64,000 nucleotides of DNA from the NCBI GenBank assembly GCA_965153455.1, contig OZ234500.1, positions 15,065,579-15,129,578 on the forward strand. The letters run 5' to 3'. Under the pieces are notes generated by a model. It saw only the letters and a list, made by a program, of their open reading frames with translations, ran no database searches and was not told where the DNA came from. Source of the DNA: Sphagnum compactum (lineage: Eukaryota; Bryophyta; Sphagnopsida; Sphagnales). Made by a program: the position numbers and the translations under genes. Below are positions 37,571-49,475 of this stretch, in pieces; positions within the stretch are counted from its first letter, which is position 1; each line of letters opens with the position of its first letter.

Positions 37571-40500
37571 GAAAAGCAAAAGCTACAAGCAATAATTATT
37601 CGGCACAATTGGAACTTAATGCAAAAAGGATCTAATTAGTGTTTGTAATTATTAGATTCTGTCAAGCGTCAAGAATTATAAAAAATATTTTATAAGAAAA
37701 CAAACTACATTATCTTAAGGAAACGAAATTCTCAACAACCTTCATATCTCAACAAAAATCAATAGAATAACATACATAAGGATTCATTATTCATGTGAAT
37801 GTTAAAATTAAGTAAAATTTACATAAATTTCATGAAAAGGGAAAAACATTGGAATTTGTAATGTCATTTCCAGGTTGGTGGAAAGGAAAAAAAAATTGGA
37901 AAAGGTTGGAGATATATATATTATGGAATGGAACTTGTTATAAGGAAAGAATCAAAATATGTGCTCTTGAAAATGTGTACTTTTTTTCACAAATATGGGC
38001 CTTGAAAAAATCCCTTGAAATTTGGTATGCATGATTGTTAGCAAATTTTATTTGTAGCGAAGAGGTTAAACTAGGTTAAAAGCCATAAGAAAAGTCTTTT
38101 GATTTAGCCACAAGTTACTAATAAACTTTAAACATGATGGCAACGTCGTGTTTGAAAAACTGAAAATTTGATAAAATCAATATTAGGAGAGGAATTACCA
38201 ACAATTGGCATAATGTGTCCATGTGTATTAATATCATGACGTGAATTTTGTGGAAATCATATATTCATTCTCCAAGCGTACAAGATTCAAAACAAAAACG
38301 TTTTTTCATGAACATCACTTTATGTTACGCATAAAACAAAATTAAATACAATAATGTAATGTCAATGGCATTCATTATCATGATGGACAATTAAAGTTAT
38401 AGTTAATTCTTAGAGTTATGATTCATAAAGATGGCAACAAAAAAGGTCTGTGAAATCCACTATGCTAAAGAAAAAGACATTGAAAATTGAATTATGCCAC
38501 AGAATTTATGAAATTCATTAACAAAACACTAAAAATTATAAGAACACAAAATTAACATGATTAAATTTCCCTTCAAAAGTAGAATGATTCAACATATAAA
38601 AATATCTAGAATAAAAATAAATATGAAAATATTACTACAATAGAAAGATGCAAATTCAAAATATTTCAAAAAAATGCTATTAAAAGAATAAATATCTAAT
38701 TTTGAATATTTGGTTTTAATTATGATTTATAACTATTAATAGAACCCTAGTTACTTTTTTAATTTTTCAATTGAAATATATTTTTATTTGTATATCTATA
38801 AAGATGTGTGTTTGAAACTACAAAAGAAAATACTAGATGACATATCTTAGAGCAGACACTAAAGTTTGTAGAAAAGGAACAACTATTATCTTTAGTCAAT
38901 TATTAAGGTTCAGAATAAACAAGCTATAGTTTCATATGCAAGAAGAAGGTGTTGATCAAGAAGGTGTTGATCAAGAGAAGTTGAGAACTCTAAGAAAAAA
39001 AAGACAAAAGCAAAATTTCTAGTGGACAAATCCTAAGCAACAAAGACACAATATCAAGATGTTGGCCAAGAAGAAGCTGTAGCTAACAAAAGATATGGAG
39101 CGCAACCTCTTCTCCATGAAGGGGTGATCAAGTTGAAGAGGCAAAAACAAAATTTTAAAAGTGCAGTGAATATTACCTAGTTTATGAAACACAATTTACT
39201 TACTTTTAGTAGAATAACCCATTGATCATTTGTTTTAGAGGCCTAGGAGAAACGTAATTTGTTCTCTGATGCACATTAGAAGTTTCCAAAACAAGTTGAG
39301 TGGATTTGAGTTGTGTCCATTTGGACCTCCAGCAAGTATGAGCGAAAAGATGTTTCTTGAGTGAAAAGAAGACGAAACTATGCTTGAAATTGTGATTCCA
39401 AGCTTGGTTTCTTGAAAAAGGTGTGTTGGAATGAACAAAAAAATTTGTACTGAGCTCTCCTAAAAACAAGAGTTGTCAAGCTTGGAACTTTCAAAAGTGC
39501 AAAAATTTCCTCAAATCGGTTTCCTCAATGCAATTTTTTATTCTTATTTAACTTTCTTTCCCTCATTTCTTTATTTTACAAAGTTCTATCGAAACAAGGA
39601 GTCCATCTATAGAAGTATTTTTGACTCTTTCCTTTTCACATTTTATTTTCAAATTATGTATCTTACTTTTTTTCTCATTTAATTCTTTCTTGGGTAAAAG
39701 CGTGGTTAGGTGGCTCACATTCACATCTTACACTAGTTACAATTATTGCATTTAAAATAATTATCAAACTATAAATCCTATAATTATCCCCTATGGTTTT
39801 GGTCACAAATATTAATAAACAACCTTATAAATATCCTTAAACATGTGAATGATCAAGAAATTTAGAGAAAAGTTTAAAGATTTCAATGTCAAGTGGAATA
39901 CCAATTGTAAAAAATGACGAAAATCATGATGAATTGAATTTTAAATAAGAAAAAAATATATATTGGAAAAATTTCAATGCATCATACAATTAAATTATTC
40001 ATTTTATGGTGGCCTATTTTTTAATTTTAATTTTCATATTACTATGACATATTTTTTGAGTCCACAATTTTCATTTTTTGTATGTGACAAACATAATGTC
40101 ATCATTTCAAAAGTCCACAGTGAGTCCATTCTTTTCTTAAAACTCATCCATAATTTTAAATAAGATTTCACTAATGTTTATTGCAACATGGATAATGAAA
40201 ATTGATATGTTTGATATATTTTACAATTTAAGTTCATCTATGATAAAAGAAAAATTACAATTGTGACAGTCCAAACAGTCCACTTAATTGTGCTTTCACC
40301 CTCCTATAGGTTTTTCCACCTTTGGAAGGTGTTGAGTTGATTGAGCAAAGGCTGCTGGAAAAGGATTATGAAAAGGTATTTTCACTTTTCAGAACTCTTC
40401 ATGATATTCATGCTTTATAAATTTTTTATATTCTTCAAGTTAATTTTGTCCCCACTTGTTTATAGGTGTAGAGCTTTGACTCACAACAAGGCATACATAT

Positions 40501-43020
40501 GGATGTTCATGAATCTCAATTTGTGCCAAAAACCACCTCTACATTTCATTTTTCATAATTCCTAGGTGTTTCCATTGGGAGTGATTATACCATATTCACC
40601 TCTATTTTCATGCCCACCCTTCCTTGAACATCCTTGGAATCTAGTTTTAAACCCCAAGTTGCACACCAATTTGTAATAGAGATGGTGTTACAAAAAGGAA
40701 CAACACAATGGGACAAAGTTGTGTGTATTCTCCTATACACCAAGGGTGATAGGCATGCTCGAAAGAGGTTGTCAATAAATTATTGCAACTAAATCACAAT
40801 CCCACAAAGATGACATGTGGGGCAGTTGTAAGATAGGGTGGTTCATTTTTTCATCACATTTGATTTTTTACACATTGTATTTTATTCAAATGTCATAAAC
40901 ATATGATGAAATCATCAATTTGACAAAAACATTTACAAATTAAAATTGCCAATTTGAATAAAAATATGCACATAATCAGGAAATTCAAAACTATACACCA
41001 AACATATAGTGATGAACTCTCATTAAACTATATAGTTGTAGTAATTAATTTTGATTATTGAAAAAATATGAATAATTAATGCGAATATTTCGTAATGCAT
41101 ATAATTGTTAATTGTAAATAAGTAATTTTAAATTATAAAAAAAATAATTTTACTATAATTGAATTAATTACATTATCATAATTACATGAATTATTCACAT
41201 TATAGTAAAATTACCATAAGAATTATAAATGTTAATTTAAATTATAATGATCAATATTACGTATTATGAGTGCAATTACATATTATGTAATTTTTAATGA
41301 ATTTTTAACATTGTAAAAAAAATTAATAATTAGGGTAAATTTTTATGTTGGAAGACCAATTATTTATTGTAAATAAATAATTATAAATAATAGATATATC
41401 AATTTTACAGTAATGATGATAATTACATTAATTACTCGAATTACATTATGATTAGTGAAAAAAATAATATGGATTTTAATTATACATTTTAAGTTCTAAA
41501 TAATTTGATTATTTATAATTATTGATAACTTTTTTTTGGTAGTTAATTTAATTAAAATAATTCTACAATAATTATTGTACTTGTTTTTTATACACCTATA
41601 GATGATTGATGTATTGCCACCTTTACATATACCCTAATATGAGGCTAATATTATACAATAATAATTTTTTAAAACTATGCCTAACTAATCTACGAGAATA
41701 ATACATATATATATCATTATGACTGTGGAGTATATAATGTATACATAAGGCTTATTATACATAATTGTTAGTTACCATAACGTAAAACACATGATTTACC
41801 CTATACACAATTAGTAACATACATAACTTAATGTATAAATAAGTAATTAGTTACCATTTTTTGGTCATTTTCACAACTAATGGGCCATACAAAGGCCTTC
41901 TAAGATGAAAATAATGTGAATAATTATCCCATTGGAAGAATGAAAAACCTATAAATGGTTGCAACATGGTCATAAATTTGACAAAAAAATGTGTGATATA
42001 ATTTTCAATTGTAAATGCAACCAATTTTAGTTGTAAACGACAATTAGTTGCATGTAGTCACAAATCATTTGGTTACGTTTTAGTCTTTTTCTACTAGTGA
42101 CAATGCTTTTATTGACAAAAAGATCTTTTCTTTTCTTGGGCATCAAGTTATCCATGTCCATATATATTTTCTCATGCATTGAAGTATACACAAGACTAGT
42201 GTTATTATATTTTTTCTCAATGCCAAATTTCTTTTAGTAGGGAGTTGGGTGACAGGTCGCATCCTGATGTGAATAATGCTTTCTTGAACGTTGAATAATT
42301 TTTGCCCACCATCGATCATGGAACCTAGGATTTGAATGTTTCTTAAAAATCATTAATTAAATTGATAGTTTTCAAAATCTAACTGTTTGGATCTTTCAAA
42401 GAGAAGGAACATATTTTCATCATTGTGGTTTTGTTAGCTTTGACAACCTTAATAAATATTTGTTTTTTAAAACTAAAACCATGCATACCAATGTTTGTAG
42501 AGCATGGCACAATGGTTGTTGTCATGTTTATTAAGTAGTACTTGCAATTGAGGTGTTGACGTAGTATGTAAGAATGCCCAACATTCGTTTTTTGCCTTTC
42601 AATTTGTAGTTGTAGTTGAGAAACAATCTCGCTGTGCACTTGCAATGAAGACAATAGTCCCAATCTCAATGTCATCCATCCATGTGTGATCTATCATCCA
42701 TCATTATGTTTTGTGATTGACCAAAGTAGTTGAACATGGGACTTTCTTAGTTGACACACCACCTTGGGAGGCTTGATTATAAACTACGTAATTTTCCAAG
42801 TCAATGTTTCAACTAGAATTCAATTGTAGACCATGTGGGTGCTAAGAATATTCCATGAGCTCCAAAATAGTTGGGATTTGCCTTCATTTGTCCACCAAAA
42901 GAGTAGGCAGTTCAATAGGCAATTGTGAATAATTAGAAAATATATTAAAAAAATTACGATTGAAACATAGTCGAAAACAATGTCAAGTCAAAGGTGGGTT
43001 GGTTGAAAAAGGGGGGTTTT
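37571..43020. other. AT-rich intergenic; CACTA-like right end at 42099
   Basis: No gene was recognised. A 17-bp tandem duplication (AAGGTGTTGATCAAG unit) lies near 38.95 kb. The stretch 40.9-41.9 kb is extremely AT-rich (AATTA/TAATT words). A CACTA-type end TTTTTCTACTAGTG closes at 42099, preceded by AGTTGCA and TTGTAAAC motifs; its left end was not found. Confidence 0.35.
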
Positions 43021-43026
43021 TTACTA

Positions 43027-45745
43027 GTGATTCAGTTGGTAATAAATGAAAGTAATTCTCTCAAATTGAAAGACCTTAACAAATTAAGTTCCTTGAATGC
43101 ATTAAATTAGCAGATAAATGTATGTAATTCCTACAAGCTCATACATTCCCATAATTAAAACTTTTGGAGTGCATTTAATGTACATGTAAGTAATTCTTGC
43201 AAGTTGAAACATTCACACGAATCAAGATTTTCAAGTGCACTCGATGACTAATAGATGAAAGTAGTTTTTTCAAGTTGGAACACCCTAACAAATGAAGCTT
43301 TTGGAATCTACTCAATTGGTCAATAGATGAAAGTTATTTCAAGTTGAAACACCTTGACAAATGAAGCACTTTGAGTGCATTCAATTCACCCCCAAATGAA
43401 TGTACTTCTTTCATGATGTTTTCAACTTGGGAAAAATCTTATAAATAAATATTTGGAGTGCATTCAATTGGCCAATAAATAAATGTAGTTCTTTCAAGTT
43501 GTAACACCTTAACAAATCAAGCTTTTGGATTGTAATCAATTGGCCAATACATGAAGGTAATTCTCTCAAAATTGGCACACTTCTATAAATAAAACTTTTA
43601 GAGTGCTTTCAATTGGTCAATAGATGAAGGTCGTTTTTTCAAGTTGGAAGTATTTCAAATCAAGCTTTTGAAGTGCATTCAATTGTCCAATAGATGAAAG
43701 TAGCTCTTTCAAGTTGGAACACCCTGACAAATTAAGCTCTTGGAGTGCTTTCAATTGGCCAATAGATGAAGGTAGTTTTTTCAAGTTGGAACAGTCCTTC
43801 AAATCAAGCTTTTGAAGTGCATTCAAATGACCAATAGATGAAGGTAGTTTTTTCAAGTTGAAACACCCTGACAAATCAAGATTTTGAAGTGCATTCAATT
43901 GGGCAATAGATGAAGGTAGTTCTTTCAAGTTGGAACACCCTGATAAATCAAGCTTTTCGAGTGCTTTCAATTGGCCAATAGATGAAGGTAGTTCTTTCAA
44001 GTTAGAACACCATGACAAATCAAGCTCTTGGAGTGCATTCAATTGGCCAATAGATGAAGGTACTTCTTTCAAGTTGGAACACCTTGACAAATCAAATGTT
44101 TGGAGTGCATTTAATTGTCCAATAGATGAAAATAGTTGTTTTAAGTTTGAACACTTTGATAAATCAAACGTTTGGAGTGCATTCAATTGCCCAATAGATG
44201 AAGGTAGCTCTTTCAAGTTTAAACACCCTGACAAATCAAGCTTTTGGAGTGCATTCAATTGACCAATAGATGAAGGTAGTTCTTTCAAATTGGAACAGTC
44301 CCACAAATAAAACTCTTGGAGTGCGTTCAATTGCCCAATAGATGAAGGTAGTTCTTTGAAGTTGAAACACCCTAATAAATGAAGCTCTTGGAGTGCATTC
44401 AATTGGCCAATAAATGAAGGTAGTTCTTTCAAGTTGGAACACCATGACAAATGAAGTTCTTGGAGTGCATTCAATTGGCCAAAAGATGAAGGTAGTTCTT
44501 TCAAGTTGGAACACCCTGACAAATGAAGGTTTTGGAGTGCATTCAATTGGCCAATAGATGAAGGTAGTTCTTTTAAGTTGGAACACCCTCACAAATGAAG
44601 CTCTTGGAGTGCGTTCAATTGCTCAATAGATGAAGGTAGTTTTTTGAAGTTGGAACACCTTGATAAATGAAGCTCTTCGAGTGCATTCAATTGGCCAATA
44701 GATGAAGGTAGTTCTTTCAAGTTGGAACACTCTAACAAATGAAGCTTTTGGAGTGCATTCAATTGCCCAATAGATGAAGGTAGTTCTTTCAAATTGGAAC
44801 AGTCCCATAAATAAAGCTCTTGGAGTGCATTCAATTGCCCAATAGATGAGGGTAGTTCGTTCAAGTTAGAACACCCTGACAAACAAAGCTTTTGGAGTGC
44901 ATTCAATTGGCCAATAGATGAAGGTAGTTCTTTCAAGTTGAAACACCTCCACAATTCAAATTTTTGAAGTGCTTTTAATTGGCCAATGGATGAAGGTAGT
45001 TCTTTCAAGTTGGAACAGAAGTAAAAATGTAAGTTTTGGAGTGCATTCAATTGGCCAATAGATGAAGGTAGTTTTTTCAAGATGGAACAATCCCACAAAT
45101 AAAGCTTTTCGAGTGCATTCAATTGGCCAATAGATGAAGGTAGTTCTTTTAAGTTTGAACACCCTGACAAATAAAGCTCTCGGAGTGCTTTCAATTGACC
45201 AATAGATGAAGGTAGTTTTTTCAAGTTGGAGCAATCCCACAAAAGAAGCTTTTGGAGTGCTTTCAATTGGCTAATAGATAAAAGTAGTTCTTTCAAGTTG
45301 GAAGACTTTGACAAATGAAGCTTTTGAAGTGCATTCAATTGGGCAATAGATGAAGGTAGTTCTTTCAAGTTGGAACACCCTAACAAATGAAGCTTTTGGA
45401 GTGCATTCAATTGACCAATAGATGAAGGTAGTTCTTTCAAGTTTGAACACCTTGACAAATGAAGTTCTTGGAGTGCATTTAATTGGCCAATAGATGAAGG
45501 TAATTCTTTCAAATTTGAACACCCTGACAAATGAAGCTCTTGGAGTGCATTCAATTGCCCAATAGATGAAGGTAGTTCTTTCAAGTTTGAACACCCTGAC
45601 AAATCAAGCGTTTGGAGAGCATTCAATTGGCCAATAGATGGAGGCAATTTTTGTAATCTCCAACACCTTGCTAAATCAAGTTCTTGGAGTGCATTCAATT
45701 GGCCAATAGATGAAGGTATTGTTTCCAAAATTTGGCATTGTGTCA
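43027..45745. repeat. 72-bp tandem repeat array (coding LRRs), decaying at the low-coordinate end
   Basis: The + strand unit reads GTGCATTCAATTGGCCAATA, then GATGAAGGTAGTTCTTTCAA, then GTTGGAACACCCTGACAAAT and CAAGCTCTTGGA, exactly 72 bp. About 29 copies keep the period without a break between 45.74 and 43.65 kb. Below that, six or so copies carry indels and substitutions and are hardly recognisable by 43.05 kb. Because 72 is a multiple of three, all frames contain long repetitive ORFs, but only the LRR frame is meaningful. Confidence 0.95.
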
Positions 45746-45992
45746 AGTCAAGTACTTGTAATTGGAAACAATTAAATAAATTATTTGGCAATTTTCGAAT
45801 CCTGCATTTTTTGAATCACAACCACTTAACATTATTCAAATTTCGCCCTTGGATGCAATTTTCCACGATAGTTGGTGAGGCTTTTGTTAGGTCAAACAAC
45901 CGAAGGTTGTGAAATCCCTTTGAGCTAATTTGGGATGATGTAGGCAAATTGACACATTTTTTCAATGAGATGCCTTCTAAATTTTTCATCAC
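43617..45992 (-). CDS. LRR exon of the HNL gene, with two internal stops
   Basis: The exon starts GTGATGAAAAATTTAGAAGG after a GTGATAG acceptor and is in phase with the NB-ARC exon. The opening part (MKNLEGISLKKC...) is non-repetitive. A stop at 45816-45818 follows NVKWL. Then LPNNLF..LQVLDLTQC leads into about 29 LRRs of 24 residues, pattern PSSIGQLNALQ-x-LxL-SGCSNLKEL. The second stop (44589-44591) lies in the sixteenth repeat. At about 43650 a 2-bp deletion ends the regular frame. Confidence 0.85.
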
Positions 45993-46179
45993 CTATCACA
46001 TGAAATGAAAACAAAAGGATTATCAATATAAAAGAAAATTTCATCCTAATGCTAATTTTATTAAAAATTCATGTATTTGTAAAATCAATATTCAAAATTA
46101 AAACATTTGGTTTTGGACATTAAAAAAAATCATACAAAATCAAAATAAAGTTATAGGAATGAAATAATATGGTGACAAC

Positions 46180-47241
46180 CTCATCCTTTTGTAAATTTTT
46201 TTTTGACTTATTTGATTTCCATATAAATCGATTCATAATTGGAAGTTCCATTGCAATATATTGACCCATGTCTCGTAATTGTTCATGTATGTACAAGATT
46301 CCACCTTCTACCCATTGAATTAAAGATTTATGTTGCAAATTTTGTAATGCAAACTTTGGGTATGAATAATCTCCACTCCACACTCGACAAATTGTACTTA
46401 TTTTCAAACCACCCAAAAAACAAGCAATATCCAAAAACATGTTTTGATGTTCCTTATCCAAGTGGCCATAAGAAACCCTCAATATATTCCAAAGCTTTTC
46501 ATTATCATTGCCCCCGGTGAGACTTTGCCCACTTTTCAATTTGCTTAATGCACCTTCCCAAATTTCCAATTCTTTAACATTACACAAAAAAGAACCCAAT
46601 ACTTTAAGGCTTAAAGGGAGCTTCCCATAAGTTTTTATAATCTTCATACATATATCTTTAAAATCATTTGTTGGAACATGATTTGCATTACCGAATGCAT
46701 GGAACATAAAAAGTTCCCTTGCTTGTTCTTCCTCCAAGAATTTCATGACAAATTTTCCATCTTCACTTACATGAGGTTTCAGACTTTGCCAATTTCGAGA
46801 ATTCACAAGTACTTTGCTTTTAGAAGTTGCATTCTTGGCAACCTTATCAATGAGAAGTTGCAAGGATGTAAGGTTCTCCACCTTATCAAAATCATCCACC
46901 ACCACTAACACTTTCTTCGATATCATACATTGCATAATTTTGTCAAGGTCTTCTTTATTCACATTTTCATCCTTGCATAACCTTTTGCCACACAAATCAT
47001 ATAAGAGTTGTTTTATGACATCATCGATATTGTCGTTTGATTTCACATCCTCCAAAAAGCTAGATTTGTCATATTGGTTGTGGAATAAATGATAGAATTT
47101 TTTGCTCAAAGTGGTCTTCCCAATCCCACCCATTCCAACCAAACCAACAATAGATTCCTTTTGTAACAAAATGTTTATGTCTTTTGCTTTGTCAATCAAC
47201 GCCACTTCATGACATGGTAAAGGTGGAAGCAAAATATTTTT
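46180..47241 (-). CDS. NB-ARC exon of the HNL gene
   Basis: The 354 codons are open throughout. The order is P-loop GMGGIGKTT (exon residues 36-44), RNBS-A-like SFLEDVKS, kinase-2 KVLVVVDDFD, RNBS-B KVLVNSRNWQS, the GLPLA position as KLPLSLKVLGS, RNBS-D FLDIACFLGG, and the MHD position as IHEQLRDMG. FLDIACF resembles TIR-type NLRs more than coiled-coil ones. The domain binds and hydrolyses ATP to switch the receptor. The degenerate MHD and GLPL could alter the switch or simply be lineage style. The acceptor is TTTTTCTGTCA complement (TTTGACAG) and the donor is GAG|GTTGTC. Confidence 0.9.
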
Positions 47242-47406
47242 CTGTCAAAATTCACAAAATATAGGTCATTTATATGCTATCTTTTTTATTTGATAACCAA
47301 TATGTATCATTGCATATACGATATACATCAAGTGTGTTATGACCTAATGTGTATCAAATTACATGAACATATATGAAGTCAAAAGGCTTAGATTTGATGT
47401 TTTTAC

Positions 47407-47559
47407 CTCCATACATATTTTCAAACATTTTAACAATAAAGAATAGCTTGGATGATCTTTGTTTGGTGGCTTGCAAATTGTCAAGTGATTCGCATCCTCA
47501 ATTTTGTAATGGTTGTTGTTTGACAACTGAATAGCTGAAGTATATGGCACTAAAATTCC
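47407..47559 (-). CDS. hydrolase C-terminal exon of the HNL gene with the catalytic His motif
   Basis: This 51-codon exon lies between ACATGCAG and ATGGAG|GTAAAA. DANHLTICKP matches the DH..ICKP segment that carries the catalytic histidine in SERAC1-like hydrolases. GILVPYTSA and DHPSYSLL follow the family pattern. Both ends are in phase 0, linking hydrolase and NB-ARC. Confidence 0.75.
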
Positions 47560-48076
47560 CTGCATGTGCAAAAGACTAAGTTAATGGAATTCATTGACTT
47601 GTTTGTTCACTTATGCTTTAACTTATCAGTAACATAGTAATTCCAAATGGTGGTGGAAACCATAGCTTTATAACTATTGATGTTTGAATAATAATGAAAT
47701 ATTTTGTGTAAAAGTAATTTTCTTCAACCTTTTGGCAAGCAAATTATATAAATACATCACAAGGTTATTGGTTTTTAATCTCATTAATCTTACATGTTTT
47801 AATGATGTTATGATTTTCCTTAAAAATATTTACATGGAATTGATTTGATGAAAGGAAAATTTAAAACCTATTTATTGATGTTTGAAATCAGTCAAATTTC
47901 CTTTCCATCAATAGTAATTCATGAAACAAAGTTCATAAAATACATGACCCATTCACCACATTAATATATTTAGAAGTATTGAGTACATGATCCCACACAA
48001 GTTTTGATAATACAAAAAATGTTCAACTAATGAACCTAGTTGGATAACTTTCAATGTGGAGAAATGAAAATCTTAC

Positions 48077-48485
48077 CCATTTCTTGTCAAATGGTAATCC
48101 TTCGCCAAATGCATAAATGTTGAGGTCTTCATGAACGGCATTTTTAAAATCCATTGAAAGGTGTTCCATTTGTGGGTTGAAAGATTCCAAATTTTTTAAA
48201 AAACCAGATTGGGTTGCATACTTGCTCAATGTGTTAATTTGTTGATGTTGCCAAGTGAAATAATTTGATAAATATTGGGTACCACCAGCATGTGGTACAC
48301 CATAAAATATTACACCTTTAACATTGTTCAAAAATGTCTTACAACATTTGTGTACTTCATCATCAAAACCATTTCTTGGCCTTTGATGTACATGTTTGCG
48401 AGCTTCAACCACTAAGCTTTTGAGTACAAGACCTCCAAAACTATAAGCAACTAATGCCACCGGTCCATCCCAAAGGGATTGATAA
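48077..48485 (-). CDS. hydrolase nucleophile-elbow exon of the HNL gene
   Basis: The exon begins after TTTTGTAG with (S)YQSLWDGPVALVAYSFGGLV and ends DKKW|GTAAGA. AYSFGG is the G-x-S-x-G-type nucleophile elbow, with Ala in place of the first Gly. GVIFYGVPHAGG matches the VFYSTPHRG segment of SERAC1-like proteins. The exon is fully open (409 nt). Confidence 0.75.
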
Positions 48486-49177
48486 CTACAAAATATTCAA
48501 CAATGCACCAAAATTCCATTATCAACATTGTATTAGCATGTACAAATTCATCCTATTATACTTGAAGCAATTTTCCAATTCACACATGACTTAAGCCATA
48601 AGTTCATAATTGATTTGCTTATCATTTGTCATTTTTCATTTATTGACTCCATTAATCTATCTAAAAAATGTGCCAACCGTGTTTTAATAAAACAATTATT
48701 ATGTACAAGTATGTAGGTGTTTACATTCTTGTGTTAATGTACAATTCATCTTTTATGTGTTACCTTGGAAATAATTGAAATATTTTTTTTGCAATGAAAT
48801 GGAAGGAAATTTTCTACACGTGTATTAATATAATATAATTCAATTCAATTGCATTACCGAAGATAAAGCTTAAAAAAAACAAACAAAAAATTGCCATCAA
48901 ATCCAAACTAGTTGTACCATGAACTTATAATATGAATATAGACATTGCTATTATCCTCAAATAAGAACATTTGCATTGAAGCCCCATTTTATGTTCTCCT
49001 ACATGAATCTAATAATTCAAATAAATTGAAACTTGTTGGTGTGTATCACAATACTAACACACATGAACAATTAACTCGTGCAAAACATTTAAGAAATTCT
49101 AAAGATGTAAATGATTATCTTTAATGTACACAAGGAGAAGTAATTAATGTGTCGATAAATAGAGGAGATTGTCACAC

Positions 49178-49475
49178 CTTGAATTTGTAACCAAACTTTG
49201 AATGAAGTTTTTGCCAATTTCAGTCACATCATTGTGAACACTTGCCACAATGTTAGAATCATAGGACAATGATAAAATTCGAACATTGTTGTTCAAGTCT
49301 TCGGGTAGCCACTTTTCTGGCCAACATATGCACTCTTCTCTATTGTTGGAGGGGCATGTTGTCCATGTTTCTTTCCATTCATCACTTAGCCAAAAGTAAT
49401 TCCATGAAAAAAAATAACGGTCAAATTTGGATTATCGAAATTGCAAGTGGGATTTAAATCATGCACTAGATATTT
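49178..49475 (-). CDS. hydrolase domain exon of the HNL gene (contains a frameshift)
   Basis: The exon follows TTTCTTTGCAG and ends TTCAAG|GTGTGA. It reads KYLVHDLNPTCNF, then LTVIFFHGI (beta strand and oxyanion HG of the hydrolase fold). After the frameshift it continues as SDEWKETWTTC, CICWPEKWLPEDLNNN, VRILSLSYDSN and EIGKNFIQSLV. The observed length of 298 nt is one short of what the phases at both ends require, which agrees with a single-base deletion near 49389. Confidence 0.7.

Larger units (their letters stand above)
43027..49475 (-). pseudogene. alpha/beta-hydrolase-NB-ARC-LRR immune receptor (HNL-type NLR), broken
   Basis: Exons in gene order are 49178-49475, 48077-48485, 47407-47559, 46180-47241 and 45992 down to about 43.6 kb, all with GT-AG junctions that join in phase. 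The N-terminal part is a SERAC1-like serine hydrolase, then an NB-ARC ATPase switch, then a very long LRR. NLRs detect pathogen effectors and trigger defence; the hydrolase-fused class was described from the liverwort Marchantia. The lesions are a 1-nt deletion near 49389, TGA at 45816-45818 (in a LKKCRI-type context), TGA at 44589-44591 (Ser in every sister repeat) and a 2-bp deletion near 43650. The last repeats below 43.6 kb are eroded and no C-terminal exon is visible. The first exon upstream of 49475 was not found. Domain calls are strong; non-functionality depends on the assembly being correct. Confidence 0.85.

Noticed and set aside
43930-45594. Long repetitive ORFs in other frames of the LRR array (TTFIYWPIECTPRASF-type and the + strand SSFSSAFNWPIDEG-type)
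   Set aside because: They arise because a 72-bp period keeps every frame in register. Only the frame with LRR consensus joins the NB-ARC exon in phase.
43027-45745. CRISPR-like array of regular repeats
   Set aside because: There are no unique spacers. The whole 72-bp unit is repetitive and codes for LRRs in a plant gene.
43617-45791. Two independent LRR proteins on either side of 44.59 kb
   Set aside because: The frames on both sides of the TGA are the same and the repeat register is unbroken, so this is one reading frame with a nonsense change.
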